Assembly (NCBI GenBank): GCA_902702965.1
Contig: CACRXP010000392.1
Location: 261,764 to 325,763 of the forward strand
Length of the DNA stretch: 64,000 nt
Reading direction: 5' to 3'
From: Spirometra erinaceieuropaei
Taxonomy: Eukaryota; Platyhelminthes; Cestoda; Diphyllobothriidea; Diphyllobothriidae
Position 1 is the stretch's first letter, and each line of letters opens with the position of its first letter. The position numbers and the translations under genes were made by a program. Below the pieces are notes generated by a model. That model had not been told where the DNA came from. It searched no databases and was given only the letters and a program-made list of their open reading frames with translations. Positions 23,430 to 35,600 of this stretch are shown in pieces.

Positions 23430-25590
23430 TGAGGACAGGTTCGGGCCTAGTCTCGTACTATACGTCTCCACGCGTGACGATCCACAGCAGCATATCTGGA
23501 CAGTTCAACCCATCCCCTTTGCCAACGACGGAGGCCGCATACCGAAGGTCCAAGGAACACCATGTCTTGACGAACTGTGTCAAACGGGATTTTGAGTCGA
23601 GCCCCTCTTCGATGCCTCCTATGGGGCAACGGTTCCGGTCATCAGGGACAACCTCGTCTCTCCATGCTTGTTCAATCACTTCATGGAGCCAGAGCGCCAG
23701 AATGTCGACACAAAACTTGTAGATTTCAGCGGATATACCGTCGTCTCCGGGTGCGTTATCGTTGTTGCATAGCCTTTGCATGGCCTCGGCAACTTCTCCC
23801 TCGGGGGGAGTTCGCATGACATTGCATAGGTTGGTGAGGGAAGAGACTCCGCTGCAGAGGAGAGCAAGGGCGTGATGGATTGGGCATCGAATTTAAGATG
23901 GTGCTCGAGGTGCTCATGCTCGCGCTCCATTTTGGTCGAGTTGTTAGAAATAAAACCACCATTCACGTCGCGAGCAGAGTAACTCACTGCAGTGGGCTTA
24001 CCACTAACTCGGCGGATAAGTTGGCAGAGTTTTCGAGTGTCACCGACGCTCGAGGCTTGTTCCATGGAGGCCGCTATTTCAGCCAAATATTTCTTTCGGT
24101 CGTGCCTGGCTGTCTTTGCCGTCATATTCCAGAATTGGCGGATGAAATAATCATTAAGGGACCTGGATCGAGCCGCCTAAGCAGACAGCTGCAGAGTTCT
24201 TCCGCTAATCCAATCACTGCGAGGTCGTTGGGTGTACTCAAGAATTTTCTCAGCTGCCCCTTAGAGTGACGTTTTCAGTGACGACCACTAGGTACTGCCT
24301 TCTCCGTCAGCTCGGATCGTAAACCAGCACCGGATTTCTCTGCTCAGGGCCTCGACAGTGCTGGGTTGCCAAATGTTTACGATATCGAGGCCTCTAAGAC
24401 CTGGCATTTTTGGTGTGTACGAGAAGTGAACTTCCAAGCGTGTACGAACAAGGACTTGGTCTAACCCATGGGTGTTACCAGTCTCGGTACCACGCATCAA
24501 TCTGCTATCGTGAACCCAGCTACGGAACCATGAGCTGACTAGAATATAGTCAATCTGACTGGCCGTATGAGCGTCGTTTGAATATAAGGTCAACAGATGC
24601 TTCTTGCGATGCTGGAGGCACGTGCTGGTGACAAGCAGTCGGTTCTGATCAGCATAACTCGGCAATCTCTCGCCATTGTCACGTCGAAAACCAAGACCCA
24701 GGCAGCCAATAAGATGACTGTTTGTGGAGTCGTCATTTCCAGTCCGACCATCCCAATCCCCGACAACAATCAGCAGATCGCGGCGAGGGAGTCTTTCATC
24801 TAACGCTTGCAGCTGCGAGTAAGACGCCTCTTTATCGCTCTGTTCGGCAGCTGAAATCGGTGCGTACACAGAGACAATAGAGATGTTCGTGAAGTGACCG
24901 CTCAGTCGCACGTTGGCCATCGGGTCTTTGACTGGTTCTCAAGCAAGTAGGGCGAGGTTCGTTTGTTGTGATAGACCGATCGTCACACCGTGTCTACCAT
25001 GAGAGTCTCGTGGGCCTCTGGTACAGGGTGAAGTGTGACTCGACTCCAGTGATCTTTATTTCTCAAGAGCCTGAGTCAGGATATCGAACTTCGGACAGGA
25101 AGCAGACATCTGCGTTGTACTAATTAAGGCTGCGCGCAGTCAGACTTTGGGTGCCAAGGTCCAGGAACGTCCGCACATTCTAGCATGCAATACAAAGAGT
25201 CCGTCCCTGGTTGGGTAGTCCAGATGGCATACTATTCACCTGTCCCACAGGGCCAGAGTTACGGAGCGCGTCGGTTCCCGCAGACGCCGCAACATGCGTC
25301 GTAATACTGTAGTCGGACACATTTGAGGAGGCTCCTTGGGGATTTTAAATACATGCGGGTCCCCAACAGTCGCTCGTATTGTTTGTTCGAAGTTGTCTCC
25401 TCTAGCTCTTCGACTTGAAAACCTAACCACAAGGTGGCGGTGGCAAGCAAACTTATTTAATGGCGGTTCACGGTCGCCATGCCACAGTTGCGTCGTTAGG
25501 CTTTGCGGCCTTTTTATAGGGCTTTCAGCGTGCCATACCTCAGCCCTCCGCACACTGGTAAGGCTGTGGCTGCTGGTTCGCGACTGCTTA
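23430..25590 (-). mobile_element. LINE of the CFDP2-like type, internally deleted, probably nested
   Basis: On the minus strand the endonuclease (24920-24288, 210 codons open) reads ISIVSVYAPISAAEQSDKEA, VGDWDGRTGNDDSTNSHLIG, NGERLPSYADQN, QIDYILVSSWFRSW and HGLDQVLV. This is the EN type often annotated as craniofacial development protein 2-like. VGDW-D replaces the usual GDWN and HGLD replaces HGSDH, so catalysis is lost. The linker (KMTAKTARHDRKKYLAEIA) and RT entry (NAPGDDGISAEIYK, WRDEVVPDD) follow. The text then jumps to the C-terminal FDTVRQDM, GLRRWQRGWVELSR, with the whole RT core missing. Confidence 0.75.
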
Positions 25591-25599
25591 TTCGTCAGA

Positions 25600-28500
25600 C
25601 CTGGGTCTGCTTATTTTGCAGCCGATCTTCACTGAAGGCCGTTCCACTATCCGCCACCTGTGCACGCCCTGGGTAGCCAGCAGCTAGACCAACGGACAAC
25701 CGTTTGGTATTAGTGCTCCAGGCACTAGCTCGGCAGACTGTGCGATGGATTCGCGAGTGGCCGACCAATCCGATCTGTGAAGTGGATGTGCGGTCGCAGA
25801 GAGGACAAGTTTGGACCGAGCCCACATCGCTGGAGGTGGGGGTGGTAATTGTGTTGGTGATTGTCAGAGAGTCATGAGCACTTTGGTCGTTGGCGGTGGT
25901 AGTGGTAGAGGTGGTTGTGTTAATCGTCGCCGCGGTAATTGTGGCAGAGATAATGGAGGTAGTAGTGGCCGACGGCAGTGCGACACGGGGATTCGAAGCA
26001 ACGTTGGTGAAGGGTGGGCGCCGACGTGATCGATGTGAGAATTGGAGCAAGCGCGTTCGTGGAGGCAGCAATTGCGGTCGCCGGACGATTGGTACATGGG
26101 GTCCGAAGACGGCCGACGAGGCTAGTCGGGGCTCAATGCTCGATGAGAGCGCGGGCACGTTGGGTGGGGCTGAATGGCGATATTGCGACTCGGAGGCGCC
26201 TGAAAATCGCGAGCGGCCCTTTTGACTTTGGTGGCGGCGATCTGGTTTACTGCGTACATGGCTGGGCCAGTCTTCACTTCTCTTCTCCAGGTTGGTTTGT
26301 TGGAGGCGAGGTCCTCCTAGGTCTCCGGGCTGATCTTCAAAGTGCCCTCGTAGAGTCGTTTTGACCGTCCCGATCGGTGAGCACCCGTGGCGAAATCTCC
26401 GTAGAAGAGTCGTTTTGGTGGCCAGCGTCGTCCATTCTCACCAGCTGGCCGCTCCATCGCAGTTGCAGTCGTGTCAGCATGGCATGGATGCTGAGGATCT
26501 CAGTTCGTTCCAGATCTTCTCATGCTATCTCAGCTTCCGTATTCCGTGAAGACAGCTAAGCTTACTGGCATAGCTTGCGTAGACGATCCAGGTCTGCGCT
26601 CCGTACAGAAGTGTCCTCAAGACGACGGCCTTGCACATCTTCAGTTTGGTGTTCATTTGAAGGCCGTGACGATTCCACACGGAGGTTTGCAGCCGGCCGA
26701 AGGCCCTGCTGGCTTTGGAGAGTCGATGGACAATCACGTCGTCGATATTTGTGCTGCGCGAGTGTGCATCCTTGATAGGCGAAGCTGTTCACGGTCATGA
26801 GTTGGTTGCCGTTGGCAGTGATTCGAGGAGAGTTGTATTCGGCGTTCGGTGGCGGTCAATGTATGACCACCGTTTTGTCCGTATTGATGATCAGTCTAAA
26901 GTGAGCACAGCCGGAGGCGAAGAGACCCATGCTCCGTTGCATGGCTTCTTCGGTCCTAGTGCTGAGCGCGCAGTCGTCGGCGAAGGGCAGATCATGGACC
27001 GTGGTCGTAGATAGCAGCGTACGGGCCTGCTGCTGAGAAGCTGCCCCTCAATTCCATAAGAAATGCGAATCCCAGGACGCTTATTACGATAGGCGTCCGT
27101 CACTATTGCACAGAACTTGAGCTTGAAGAGGGTGGGCGCGAGGACGCAACCCCGCTTCATTCCATTGATCACTGCGAATGCCTCGAGATTGCACCATTGT
27201 CCGGGGCGTGCGTCATCAGGCCGTCGGGAGCTGACGTACCATGTGCGCGAAGCGCTTACGACAGCCGATTTTCTGTATGATTTTCCACAATCCCTGGCGA
27301 TTCACTGTATCAAAGGCTTTCATCAAGTCCACGAAGGTGGTGTAGAGGTCGGTTCGCATCTCCTGGCACTTCTCTTGCAGCTGGCGAGCAGCGAAGACCA
27401 TGTCGGTAGTCCTACGGTGTCGCCGGAATCCAGTTAATTTCCGGCAGAAGCCGTTGTTCTAGATGACCGTTGAGGCGGCTGAAGGGGATGCCAGCGAAGA
27501 TCTCGGCGATGCTAAACAGCGAGATTCCTCTGTGCTTGTCACATAGTTGCCGGTCCCCTTTACGCTCGTAGAAGCGAACTATTGTTGCGACCTTGAAATC
27601 CTGAGGAACTTGTCAACGGCGCCACATCTCCTGGAAGGGCGCCGTGAGTTGGTCTATCTGTCTGTGGTCGCCGTGCTTGTAAATTTCAGTGGATGGTTTC
27701 TGGAAGGGAGAGCTGGAGATCCAGATCGATGTTGATTCCCACTTGGGGGCGCCGGTCGATGGCGGCGTTGGAGATTGGGGAGGGATGATTGAGGACGTTT
27801 CTTAAGTGCTCGGCCCAACGCTTCAAAATCGGTGACTTCTCCGTCAGAAGCATTGATTCACAAGGGCTGAGAAGCGGCGCGGCTACTTTCGTTGAGGGAC
27901 CGTAGATAGTCTTGATGGGGACGAAGAAGTCCTTCACTTCATTGCGGTCGGCATATCCCTGAATGCCCTTGGCCGCGCAAGCCATCCAGATGTCCTGCAT
28001 TTCTCGCAATAGATGCTGCGCCAGGCAGTGACATTGGTAGAAGGCCGCTTTGTTTGCATCGGACGGGCGGTTGATGTAGGCTTTGCGAAGCTTGTCCTTT
28101 TCGGCGAACAGGTTGCTGATGGCTGCGTCGTATTTGTCGTACTAGTCTGGGTGTTGACGACGTGCGCGGCCGAGGACACCCAGGACGGTCGAATGGACGG
28201 CGTCCTGCAGTTGTCACCATAGCGTCTCAACGGAGGCGCTCTCATCTGCAGCTTGCAGGTCTTCCAGACGCTGGGGCAGTCGTTCCACGATTTCCCTTCG
28301 GATGGCAAAGGCGATGCCCTCTCTGCCTTGGGGCGGCCGCTCCAGAAGAAGGTGTAACCAGCATCCACCTTCTCCAGTTGACCTTGTTCGGAGAACCGGG
28401 TCTCGTTGAGTGCAGCAATTTTCACCTTTTAGCACGCCAGTTCCCGAGTGACTAGCGTCGTCCTCCGTTCCGGTTGGTTGCTCCTTGGATTGCCTAAAAA

Positions 28501-29005
28501 TAACGAACATTCCAGGCTGCTAGAGTGAGCGGACTTATCTTAGCAGCCTGTGGTGTGGGGCGGAGGGAAGGGTGAGAGAGAATGTTCTTTCTTGTTTAAC
28601 AGTTCCGACTGGGTGTACTGCAATCTGCAAGCCATGGTCTGCGTGTAGATGTCGAGGACCCAGCATTTGTATAGGACGCCTTTTCTAGTCCATTCCCCAC
28701 CAGGGGTTAGTATTGCTATCCCTAAATAGGGCTACTTTGACTTCCGAGACGGCTGCCGAACTCCACTATGGGTCACGTCTTTGTTTAGTGGAGGACGATC
28801 CGAATTAGCCTGGACCACCTCGGGGATTGTATGTCATTGTATGTCTTACTATCCACTTTTGAAATGGGTAGTTGGGAGTGAGAGGGATTTGGGGGAGGGG
28901 GAGGGAGGATGGAAAGGAAACAGGGTTGCCGAGCGTGGGGACACACAACACCGGAGACCCTCACCTGATTTAGACCGCCGGTCGAGGTGGTCACCGGGGT
29001 GTGGC
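25600..29005 (-). mobile_element. Zinc-finger LINE, near full length, endonuclease core deleted
   Basis: From 29005 down: 5' leader (29005-28530, with a G-rich block), EN start (IAALNETRFSEQGQLEKVDA, near 28420), then a direct jump to the post-EN linker (SASVETLW, then VHSTVLGVLGRA), so GDFN and SDH blocks are absent. The RT follows: FVDLMKAFDTVNRQGLWKI (motif A, near 27330), NGMKRGCVLAPTLF (near 27160) and LPFADDCALS (FADD at 26973-26984). Next come [20 protein letters not shown] and a Ser/Thr-rich linker ending in a C2H2-like finger (TCPLCDRTSTSQIGLVGHSR, near 25790). RT motifs A and C are intact but in different frames. The remaining fingers lie at 23100-23420. Confidence 0.8.
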
Positions 29006-29249
29006 CGCTAGGCAGAGGTTACCTTGGAGAAGCCACATGTGAGAGTTGGGCGTCAGGTAATGGACGCTAGGCGTAGTCAACACCCACAAGCAAGTGAAGC
29101 GACTTACAATGACGTTCACGTGGACCCACAACTGGACACTCCTACACGTCACATGCTGGAACATACTAGTACGCGCGTAATTTTCAGAATCAGTGCGAAC
29201 GCGCACAAACACTAGGACCTGTGACATCAGCTGCTTCGACACGCATCCG

Positions 29250-29430
29250 AACGTTCGACCGTCGTTGTTGATGATCTCCACCGTGTGCCCCTCGGCAGGG
29301 TGGGAGCAGGGACGGTGACTTGTGTGTGATTTGTTTTATAATGATAGTAGTCTTGTGCTGAATCTACCGCTCTCTCCCCCTCCCCTACTCGGGCCTGGTG
29401 TCAAGACGTAATCAAGAGGACGCACGCACC
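29250..29430 (-). repeat. R repeat, minus orientation
   Basis: GGTGGGAGCAGGGACGGTGA, TAGTCTTGTGCTGAATCTAC, CTCTCTCCCC and GGGCCTGGTGTCAAGACG occur in the same order as at 37876-38010. It lies directly before a zinc-finger LINE fragment in the opposite direction. Confidence 0.55.
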
Positions 29431-29449
29431 ACACTGAGAGATTAGAACT

Positions 29450-29650
29450 ACTGCCACCAATTAATTGCCCTGCATCCTTCCAGGATTGTGTGAGCAGCAC
29501 AGAGACTGACGCTCTAGCCCCTCGAGTACCAAAATACACCCTCCGCAATCGCCTTAAATACCTGGATTGCCCTCGCACATTCAGCCATCGCATAGGTTTA
29601 CTCGACCACATGCCTCTCTTTGAAAATCTGCATTAAATCACTGCTGACCA
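29450..29650 (+). mobile_element. Zinc-finger LINE 3' fragment
   Basis: The plus frame ending at about 29635 reads ALAPRVPKYTLRNRLKYLDC, then PRTFSHRIGLLDHM and LFENLH before a stop. This is a degraded copy of the last finger of the zinc-finger LINE, whose usual form is GAPTYTRRIRL followed by a C2H2 finger. One cysteine of the pair and a histidine are lost. Confidence 0.6.
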
Positions 29651-30174
29651 GACCCACGACCGCACATTTGCCCATCAGCTCATTCAACTCACATGAACAC
29701 CTCCAACATCACACAGTGCAAGCACCTCTTATGTGAGTAGGAAGCGTGTTCTTCGGGCCCATCTCGATGTGGCTCCTATGCAACATCTAAGACTATACAG
29801 TATACCCCCTGTCTGGAATGCTGGCGCGCGTTTGTGGCACACGCAGACCGGCTCTCTGGCTCTCTCAGCTACCTCTTCTAATACTTGTTGGATGTTGGCG
29901 TGATGATTACTCCCAATCTCAGCATCAGTTGGTTGACCTGGGACAGTCGACTGGTGCAAGGAGAACGGCAGAGAGTGAGATCGATTATCTGTGCACATTC
30001 CTCACTACAGACAATCCGAAACGCTTGAATGTATCACGGTGCGCCAGAAGCCTTGGTTTAGAAGGCTGTCAATTTGCGGAATAACCCGCTCATCAGAGCA
30101 TGGAGAGTCAGGCTGCAGTGGCTCCTTAATGTCGGCTCTATAACACGCCCACTCTGTTGGGGTCCGAGCCGCCG

Positions 30175-30445
30175 CCCTCTTCTTTTTTCGTAAAATCTTG
30201 GTCAGTTGTACGTGATGGCGACATGTATAGATGCGGGTTTTCGCTGTGCCAGCCACCTGCTCCCTTTCCTGCCTCTGGTCTTTTTGGCTCAGTCATGACA
30301 CCGGACCCAGTGGGGGAGGAGGAGGGAGTGCAGTGGGTGCCACGCAAGTGCTATCACGATAAACGAGTTCACGTGCAAGCCACCGTTTCTGCTCCCACCC
30401 CGCTATGATGCACACAGTGTACATCGTCGAAACGACGGCTTAACT
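30175..30445 (+). repeat. R repeat, plus orientation
   Basis: It shares TCTTGGTCAGTTG, CTGTGCCAGCCACCTGC, GGTCTTTTTGGCTCAGTC, TGACACCGG and CCGTTTCTGCTCCCAC with the copy at 57000-57270. It follows a zinc-finger LINE end in the same direction, as it does at 57 kb, so it may be that LINE's 3' untranslated region. Confidence 0.55.
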
Positions 30446-30774
30446 TTGTGTGCACGATGCCCACCGTCTGTCCCACTGCAAGGTGTGCCGCGCCAATCAT
30501 GGTGTGCGCATAGTGCTCGTCGCGCTGCCCTAGCTGTTAGCGACGTGAAGGGACTTGGGAACGGCGTGCGCAGTCAACGTGCGTGCATCATTGAAGACCT
30601 GAAAGCCGCTGGTGTCGCTCGTGAGACCTAACGATAGAGCTATGATCTGACGTCAGTGCTAGCAAGCAATGTCCTAGTCCGATGTTATTAGCGCTCTTTC
30701 AATGTCTTTCCCTGTGTTTATCATTTTTTGAATGAAGCTTGTTGTTCAATGTGCTCTATACTTTTTCCCTTCAG

Positions 30775-31027
30775 AAACACCTATGAATTCTTTACCATGC
30801 GATGTTTCTGGGGCACCCTCTTCGGCACTTGGGCGTCAGCATTCTTCTTGATCCTTGACTGGGACCGACCATGGCAGGCCTGGCCCATCCCTTGTGTTGT
30901 GGGAGCCCTTGTTGGCGACATTTTTGGCCTCATAGTCTTCTGTTGTAGACAATTTCCTAAATCTGACTGGATCGACGACCCTCACCGACATCCCCATAAT
31001 TGCCCTGCCAAGTTGTATTTCGAGTAG
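30775..31027 (+). CDS. PIGF: PIGF terminal exon
   Basis: After a good acceptor (CTTTTTCCCTTCAG, ending 30774), one base completes a codon and the frame reads NTYEFFTMRCFWGTLFGTWA, then LILDWDRPWQAWPIPCVVGA, then a last membrane segment (GDIFGLIVFCC), a polar tail and TAG at 31025-31027. L-D-W-(D/E)-R-P-W-Q-x-W-P-I is the hallmark of PIGF. Two membrane helices flank it, as in the human protein. PIGF is the membrane partner of PIGO and PIGG, which add ethanolamine phosphate to GPI anchors in the ER. The exon needs a preceding exon ending with two bases of a codon, which I did not find between 21987 and 30774. The intron is filled with LINE copies. Confidence 0.85.
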
Positions 31028-31030
31028 CTA

Positions 31031-31036
31031 AATAAA
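31031..31036 (+). promoter_or_regulatory. Poly(A) signal of PIGF
   Basis: AATAAA starts four bases after the PIGF stop codon, followed by TTGTCTGTGTC, a GT-rich element. This gives a very short 3' UTR. The position supports 31027 as the gene end. Confidence 0.6.
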
Positions 31037-31369
31037 TTGTCTGTGTCTATTCGCGATTTTTGTCATCTTACTTAGAGGCCGCAGCATTATCATTTTTCGC
31101 CTCCCTTCGTGTTTTAGAATGCAGTGTGGTGTGTTAGAACTGGACACCCTTCTATCTAACGTTTTGGGCTTCCTCAGAGAACACTCATGGGTGTATGGTT
31201 TTAAATGGGTCGATCTTCTTTCTTGTGCCGGAACACTCGCGGGAGATCCCGTAGCATGTTGCCCTGCCGAGTGGAGGACTACCCTCTGTTCAGCCGAAAT
31301 TAGCGATCTGCAGGTACTCTTCGCCTCATAACCCTTGTCATAATTGGCAGAAAGCACCGGAAAAAAGTT

Positions 31370-32370
31370 ATATTCATCTAATCCTAAACCGTTTTCCGAA
31401 GGCTCCGCTGCGATCTTTCAACGTAAGATGTAGTATGTGTCGAGTTTTCTGCTGTCGAATGCTTTTCCGGGATCACCTCGAGTGCAAATTACAACTAGCA
31501 GTCTTTCATTGAAGTTTTCTAATTAGACAAGCTGCAGTTTGAAGACTTTTCTCCTTCGGAACACCATACGCAGTGAGAATTATATGTTTTGACCTGCTCA
31601 TAGGCAAGGCTGTTTCACCGTCTCCTTGTCAGCCCTTTCAAAAGGAAAAGGTTGTCTTTAGAAACATAAATTACTGAAGATCCATGCTGTTAAATCGTTT
31701 TTGGAAGAGTGTTCTTCAGAATCAACAAAATACAGATGCTGTAGTGGCTGTCCCAGTCGGTCGTTTTGTGTGGCCATGTCCTTGTTTCACCTGCCAGATG
31801 GGAACTTCATACCTCGGTAACCACCACCCAATGTAATTTCTAGTCTGCCTCGCTCGAGTTTGCCACTGGTACATTAAGCGGGGGAAAAGGGAGGATGAGG
31901 TTGATCCAGCTCAGGCCCATTGCTTATTTATCTCAGTATAAGGAGTCAGACGCGCCTCAGAACTGTCACAACACACTGAAAGTCGTGGATTGGGGGGCTG
32001 TCCGTCGACGGAATAACGCGATCTTTCATTGAAACGAGCTTTAGTATTCGGTAGATCCTCAATGTAACATCAGTGTTGTTGGGTCCAATATGGTTAGGGT
32101 CAGCCGCGTGCGTGAAACGCCAAATGGCATGCTTTATTCCGGTGCCGGCTTCCATGTATAAGCGAAGCCTCATGATTCAGAAGAAATAAACTGAAAGGCG
32201 TTTTATGGTCATAGGTAGTCACCAGCATGCTTCAACTGTTTTGCCTCAAAGATGTCTACACTTCTGGTTTGAGTTCCGTCTCCCGCAAGGAGGTCGGCAG
32301 TAGTTGCCTTTACACTTAACATTCTCTATCGAATAACGTCACACGATACTGCGTCCAGTATTTACAACAA
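31370..32370. other. Mostly unassigned; one short repeat piece
   Basis: No exon is recognised. Around 31980-32110, GGGCTGTCCGTCGACGGAATAA and the bases after it resemble 30065-30110 (GGCTGTCAATTTGCGGAATAA), hinting at another dispersed repeat. Confidence 0.3.
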
Positions 32371-32379
32371 ACTATTTTT

Positions 32380-33285
32380 TTTGGGGGGGGGGTCGTGTGT
32401 TTACTGCGGTTTTGACCATGTCCGATCTAGCCGCCCTGAGTGTCGTAGGCATTACTGCCACACGCGCGACGACCGGCGGTAGCGGATCTGGAGAACTCAA
32501 CCAACACACTTTTCCAGTGACGAAAACAGTACACACGGACCTAGTCGTCACCTTTGTTTTGATGAACTTCACTGAGTCCTGTTTGGAGCCGATCTTGTCC
32601 CCTCTTCCAGTTTTACAGAGATGTTGGATTTGGGGGCAGCAGTGCGGGTACTCGCCGTACGGACGACGAATTTGCCCAAACCAGCTCAGCCGTCCTTTTT
32701 AGATAGTTTGTGATATCCTTGCGATGCTGTCGAGGTGGGTACTGTCTCATATGAGGCGAAGTCGGTGTATTTCAGTCCGAGGATCATTCTCAACCAACGG
32801 AGATTAGAAACCTCTATTCTCACCCGTCTTTACCCGCGTGGCGCAGTATTCAAAACCGTAGGGGGAGGGATGTCCTCTTGCAGTCACAGGTGACGTTGGA
32901 GAATACTGCGATCTTTGCTGCGTCAGTGGATACGGCAACTTATCTGGCGACCCCCTCATTTGCGGCGGTGCATTTTGTAGGCCACCGTAGTTTGACGCCA
33001 GTAGAGTAGTATAATCTGCGCAGTCGTGGTCAGTCAACCGACGTCATGACGAAAATGTGACACCAAAAACGTGGACAGCCCTCCCGAGGATTCAGTCAGT
33101 CATGTGGTTAGGCAGGATGCAGCGTCGTGGAGCGCCGGACCAAGTGTCGAATAGATGAGAGATTTTTCTGGATCAGAGCTCGTTCAGTGATGAAACGATG
33201 CTTTTTACTGCCACACCAGTCAACTCAGTTATCCGCCATAGGGACTATAACACCACATCAAGGTCAACAACGCAAACGGCTATGA
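32380..33285 (-). mobile_element. CFDP2-like LINE, RT and C-terminal fragment, heavily decayed
   Basis: The minus strand gives remnants of a G-V-R-Q-G-C-x-L-S-P block (WSGAPRRCILPN, near 33140), ILGRAVH, then RRLTDHDCADYTTLLASNYG (about 33050-32985), where the YADD catalytic box has become CADY. Next come VKTGENRG and RLSWFGQIRRPYGE, and the tail from 32500. The same family supplies the 23.4-25.6 kb copy. Its upstream edge meets the truncated zinc-finger LINE at about 33290. Confidence 0.6.
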
Positions 33286-33289
33286 ATTA

Positions 33290-35600
33290 CTGGGATTCGC
33301 GACCCACCGTATCAAAGGCTTTCATCAGGTCCACGGAAGTAGTGTAGAGATGGGTCCCCATCTCCTGGCACTTCTTGCGGCTGGCGAGCAGCGAAGACCG
33401 TGCTGGTGCTTCCGTGATGTCGTTGGAAGCTACACTGGCTTTCCGAAAGAAGTCCATTTTCTAGATAGTCGTTAAAAGGATTAAGAACGATGCGAACGAA
33501 GATCTTCCAGGCGATATTGAACAGCGAGATTCCTCCGCATTTATGGCAGACTTGTCGGTCCCCTTTCTGCTTGTAGAAATGGACAATAGTCGTGTCCTTG
33601 AAATACCGAGGAACTTGTCTTTGGCACTACATCTCCAGTAATATCGTTGTAAGTTCGTCCACCGGCCAGGAACCGACATGCTTGTAGACTTCGACCGGGC
33701 ACGCTTCGGATCCCAATGCTTTCCCGCCAGACGGTTGCTGCATGGCTATAATAGTTTCTGGGAGGGGAGGCGGGAGGTCCAAGTCGTTGTCCGTTTCCAC
33801 TTGTGGGACCGGTCAATGGTGGCTGCAGAGATCATGAACAGGTGGCTGAGGACACTTCTGAAGTGCTCGGCCCAGCGCCTCGAAATCTGTGGTTTTCTGT
33901 CATGACGACAGTGGAAGAAGGCCGCTTTGCAAACGTCGGTCCGGTGGCCAGTTTATGCTTTGTGAAGTCCGTTGTTTTCGGCGAATAAGTTTCTGGTACC
34001 CGCGTCACCGTCAGACCAGTCCTGGTTTTGACGGCCTGTGCATCCTAGGACGTCCAAAACGGTGGACCGGATGATTTCACGCAGTTGACGCCACCGAGTG
34101 TCCATTGTGACGTTGTCCGGGGTCGGCAGTTTTTCCAGGTGCTGGGCTAGTTGATTGCTGAGATGTAGACGACGAACAGGCAAATTCAAAAGAATGATAT
34201 TCACTTACCAGGTGATCGCTTACCTTATGATCTGTGGCATTGCTTTTGAGACCTCATCTTGTAGAAGACGAGGCGGTGACCCATCCAGCTGTCGGCGTTG
34301 CCGATAGCCCTGGTCACTAGCACATCCCATCAATCTCGCCACCGGACGAGACGTATTCCAGCAGCTGTCAGTGCCGCGATCGAGAGTGCTTTCAGGTTGC
34401 CTTCTCCCGCGTCGGAAGGCGGAAGGTGTTGGTGAGAAGAAGTTGGTGTTCTGCGCAGGTTCACAGAAGGAGGAGGCCGTTACCATTGCAGTCGCCGATT
34501 CCATGGGAACCCAGCTCTCCCTCCCTGGCAGGTTATTCTGTCCAGACGCGAGCATTAAAGTCACCAGGGACAGCCAGCTTGTCCATCTTCGGCACAGTCG
34601 CCAGGAGCCGTGCAGATTTTCGTAGAATTTATTCTTAGCTTCGTTGGGCTCGTCGTTTGTGAAGAGGGGGGGGGGGAAGACCGTAGACACTGATGGTGGT
34701 GAATTCGGGTCCCTGAAAAGGCATGCGCAGGGTCATGCGTCAGCCGTTGGTGTTCTGCAGCAAACAAGGCATCCCTCCCATGATTTCGTTCTGGATGACA
34801 AAAACGACGCCAGCGTCGCATCGCTCTGCCTTTTGGCGGGCGCTCCAGAAGAAGGTGTAGCCGGTATCCGCCTCCTTCATCTGACCCTGTTCGCACAATC
34901 GGTTCTCGCTGAGAGCAGTGATGTGCACCCTGTAGCTCCCCAGTTCCTGAGCGACTAGCGTTTTCCTCCTTTCCGGCCGATTACTCTACGGATTGACTTA
35001 AAGGTAACGGACGTTCCAGATTGCTAGATTGAGTTGTCTCAACCTGTGGCGTAGGACGGAGTGGAGGGGGGCAATGGTTGTTGTTCTTTGTTAAGTTTCG
35101 ACCTCGAGTTTTACATCTGCGAGCCACGGTTTTCTTATAGATGACGTGGACCCAGCATTTGTTTAGGGCATCCTATCTAGTCCTTTCGCTTGTGTGTGGG
35201 TAAGCAGTACTGTCCCTAAACGGCACTGTATAAACAGCCAAGATGACTGACGAACTCCACTACGGGTCTCGGCTTTGTTTAGCGGAGGGCGGCTCGAGTT
35301 AGTCTGCGTCACCCACGGGGTTGCATGCCACCCTCCCTGTAGAACTTTTGAAGTGGAAGTTAGGAGGAGGGATGAGAAGGGGAACAGAAATACTGCTTAT
35401 GGGGACACAACGCCGGATACCCTCATTTGGTTTGGCACGCCGGTCGAGGCAGTTACCGGGGTGTTCGCGTGGCGCAAGGGCGGTCGCGACTTTTTAGACG
35501 CAGGTGTTGCCGGGCTGAAGTCGGCCGAGTGGGTGCAGGTCAGCGCATGTATAACCGCTCGCTGCCAAGGTGAATGAACTTGAGGCAGCGGGGCCTTGAA
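33290..35600 (-). mobile_element. Zinc-finger LINE, 5' two-thirds, truncated at RT motif A
   Basis: From 35600 down: 5' leader shared with the other copies (GTCTCGGCTTTGTTTAGCGG, 35265-35284), then EN (ITALSENRLCEQGQMKEADT at 34925, GYTFFWSARQKAERCDAGVV, a GDFNARV block near 34555 in another frame, TCAEHQLLLTNTF), linker (VRRLHLSNQLAQHLEKLPTP, 34170) and RT entry (GDRQVCH, GISLFNIAWKIFVRIVLN). It stops at about 33300 inside the VDLMKAFDTV motif A. Frameshifts are frequent. There is no RT palm, thumb or finger region after the break; a CFDP2-like fragment abuts it. Confidence 0.75.

Noticed and set aside
25811..26225. Gly/Val-rich plus-strand ORFs
   Set aside because: These are the reverse of the Ser/Thr-rich linker of the zinc-finger LINE; the composition explains the open frames.
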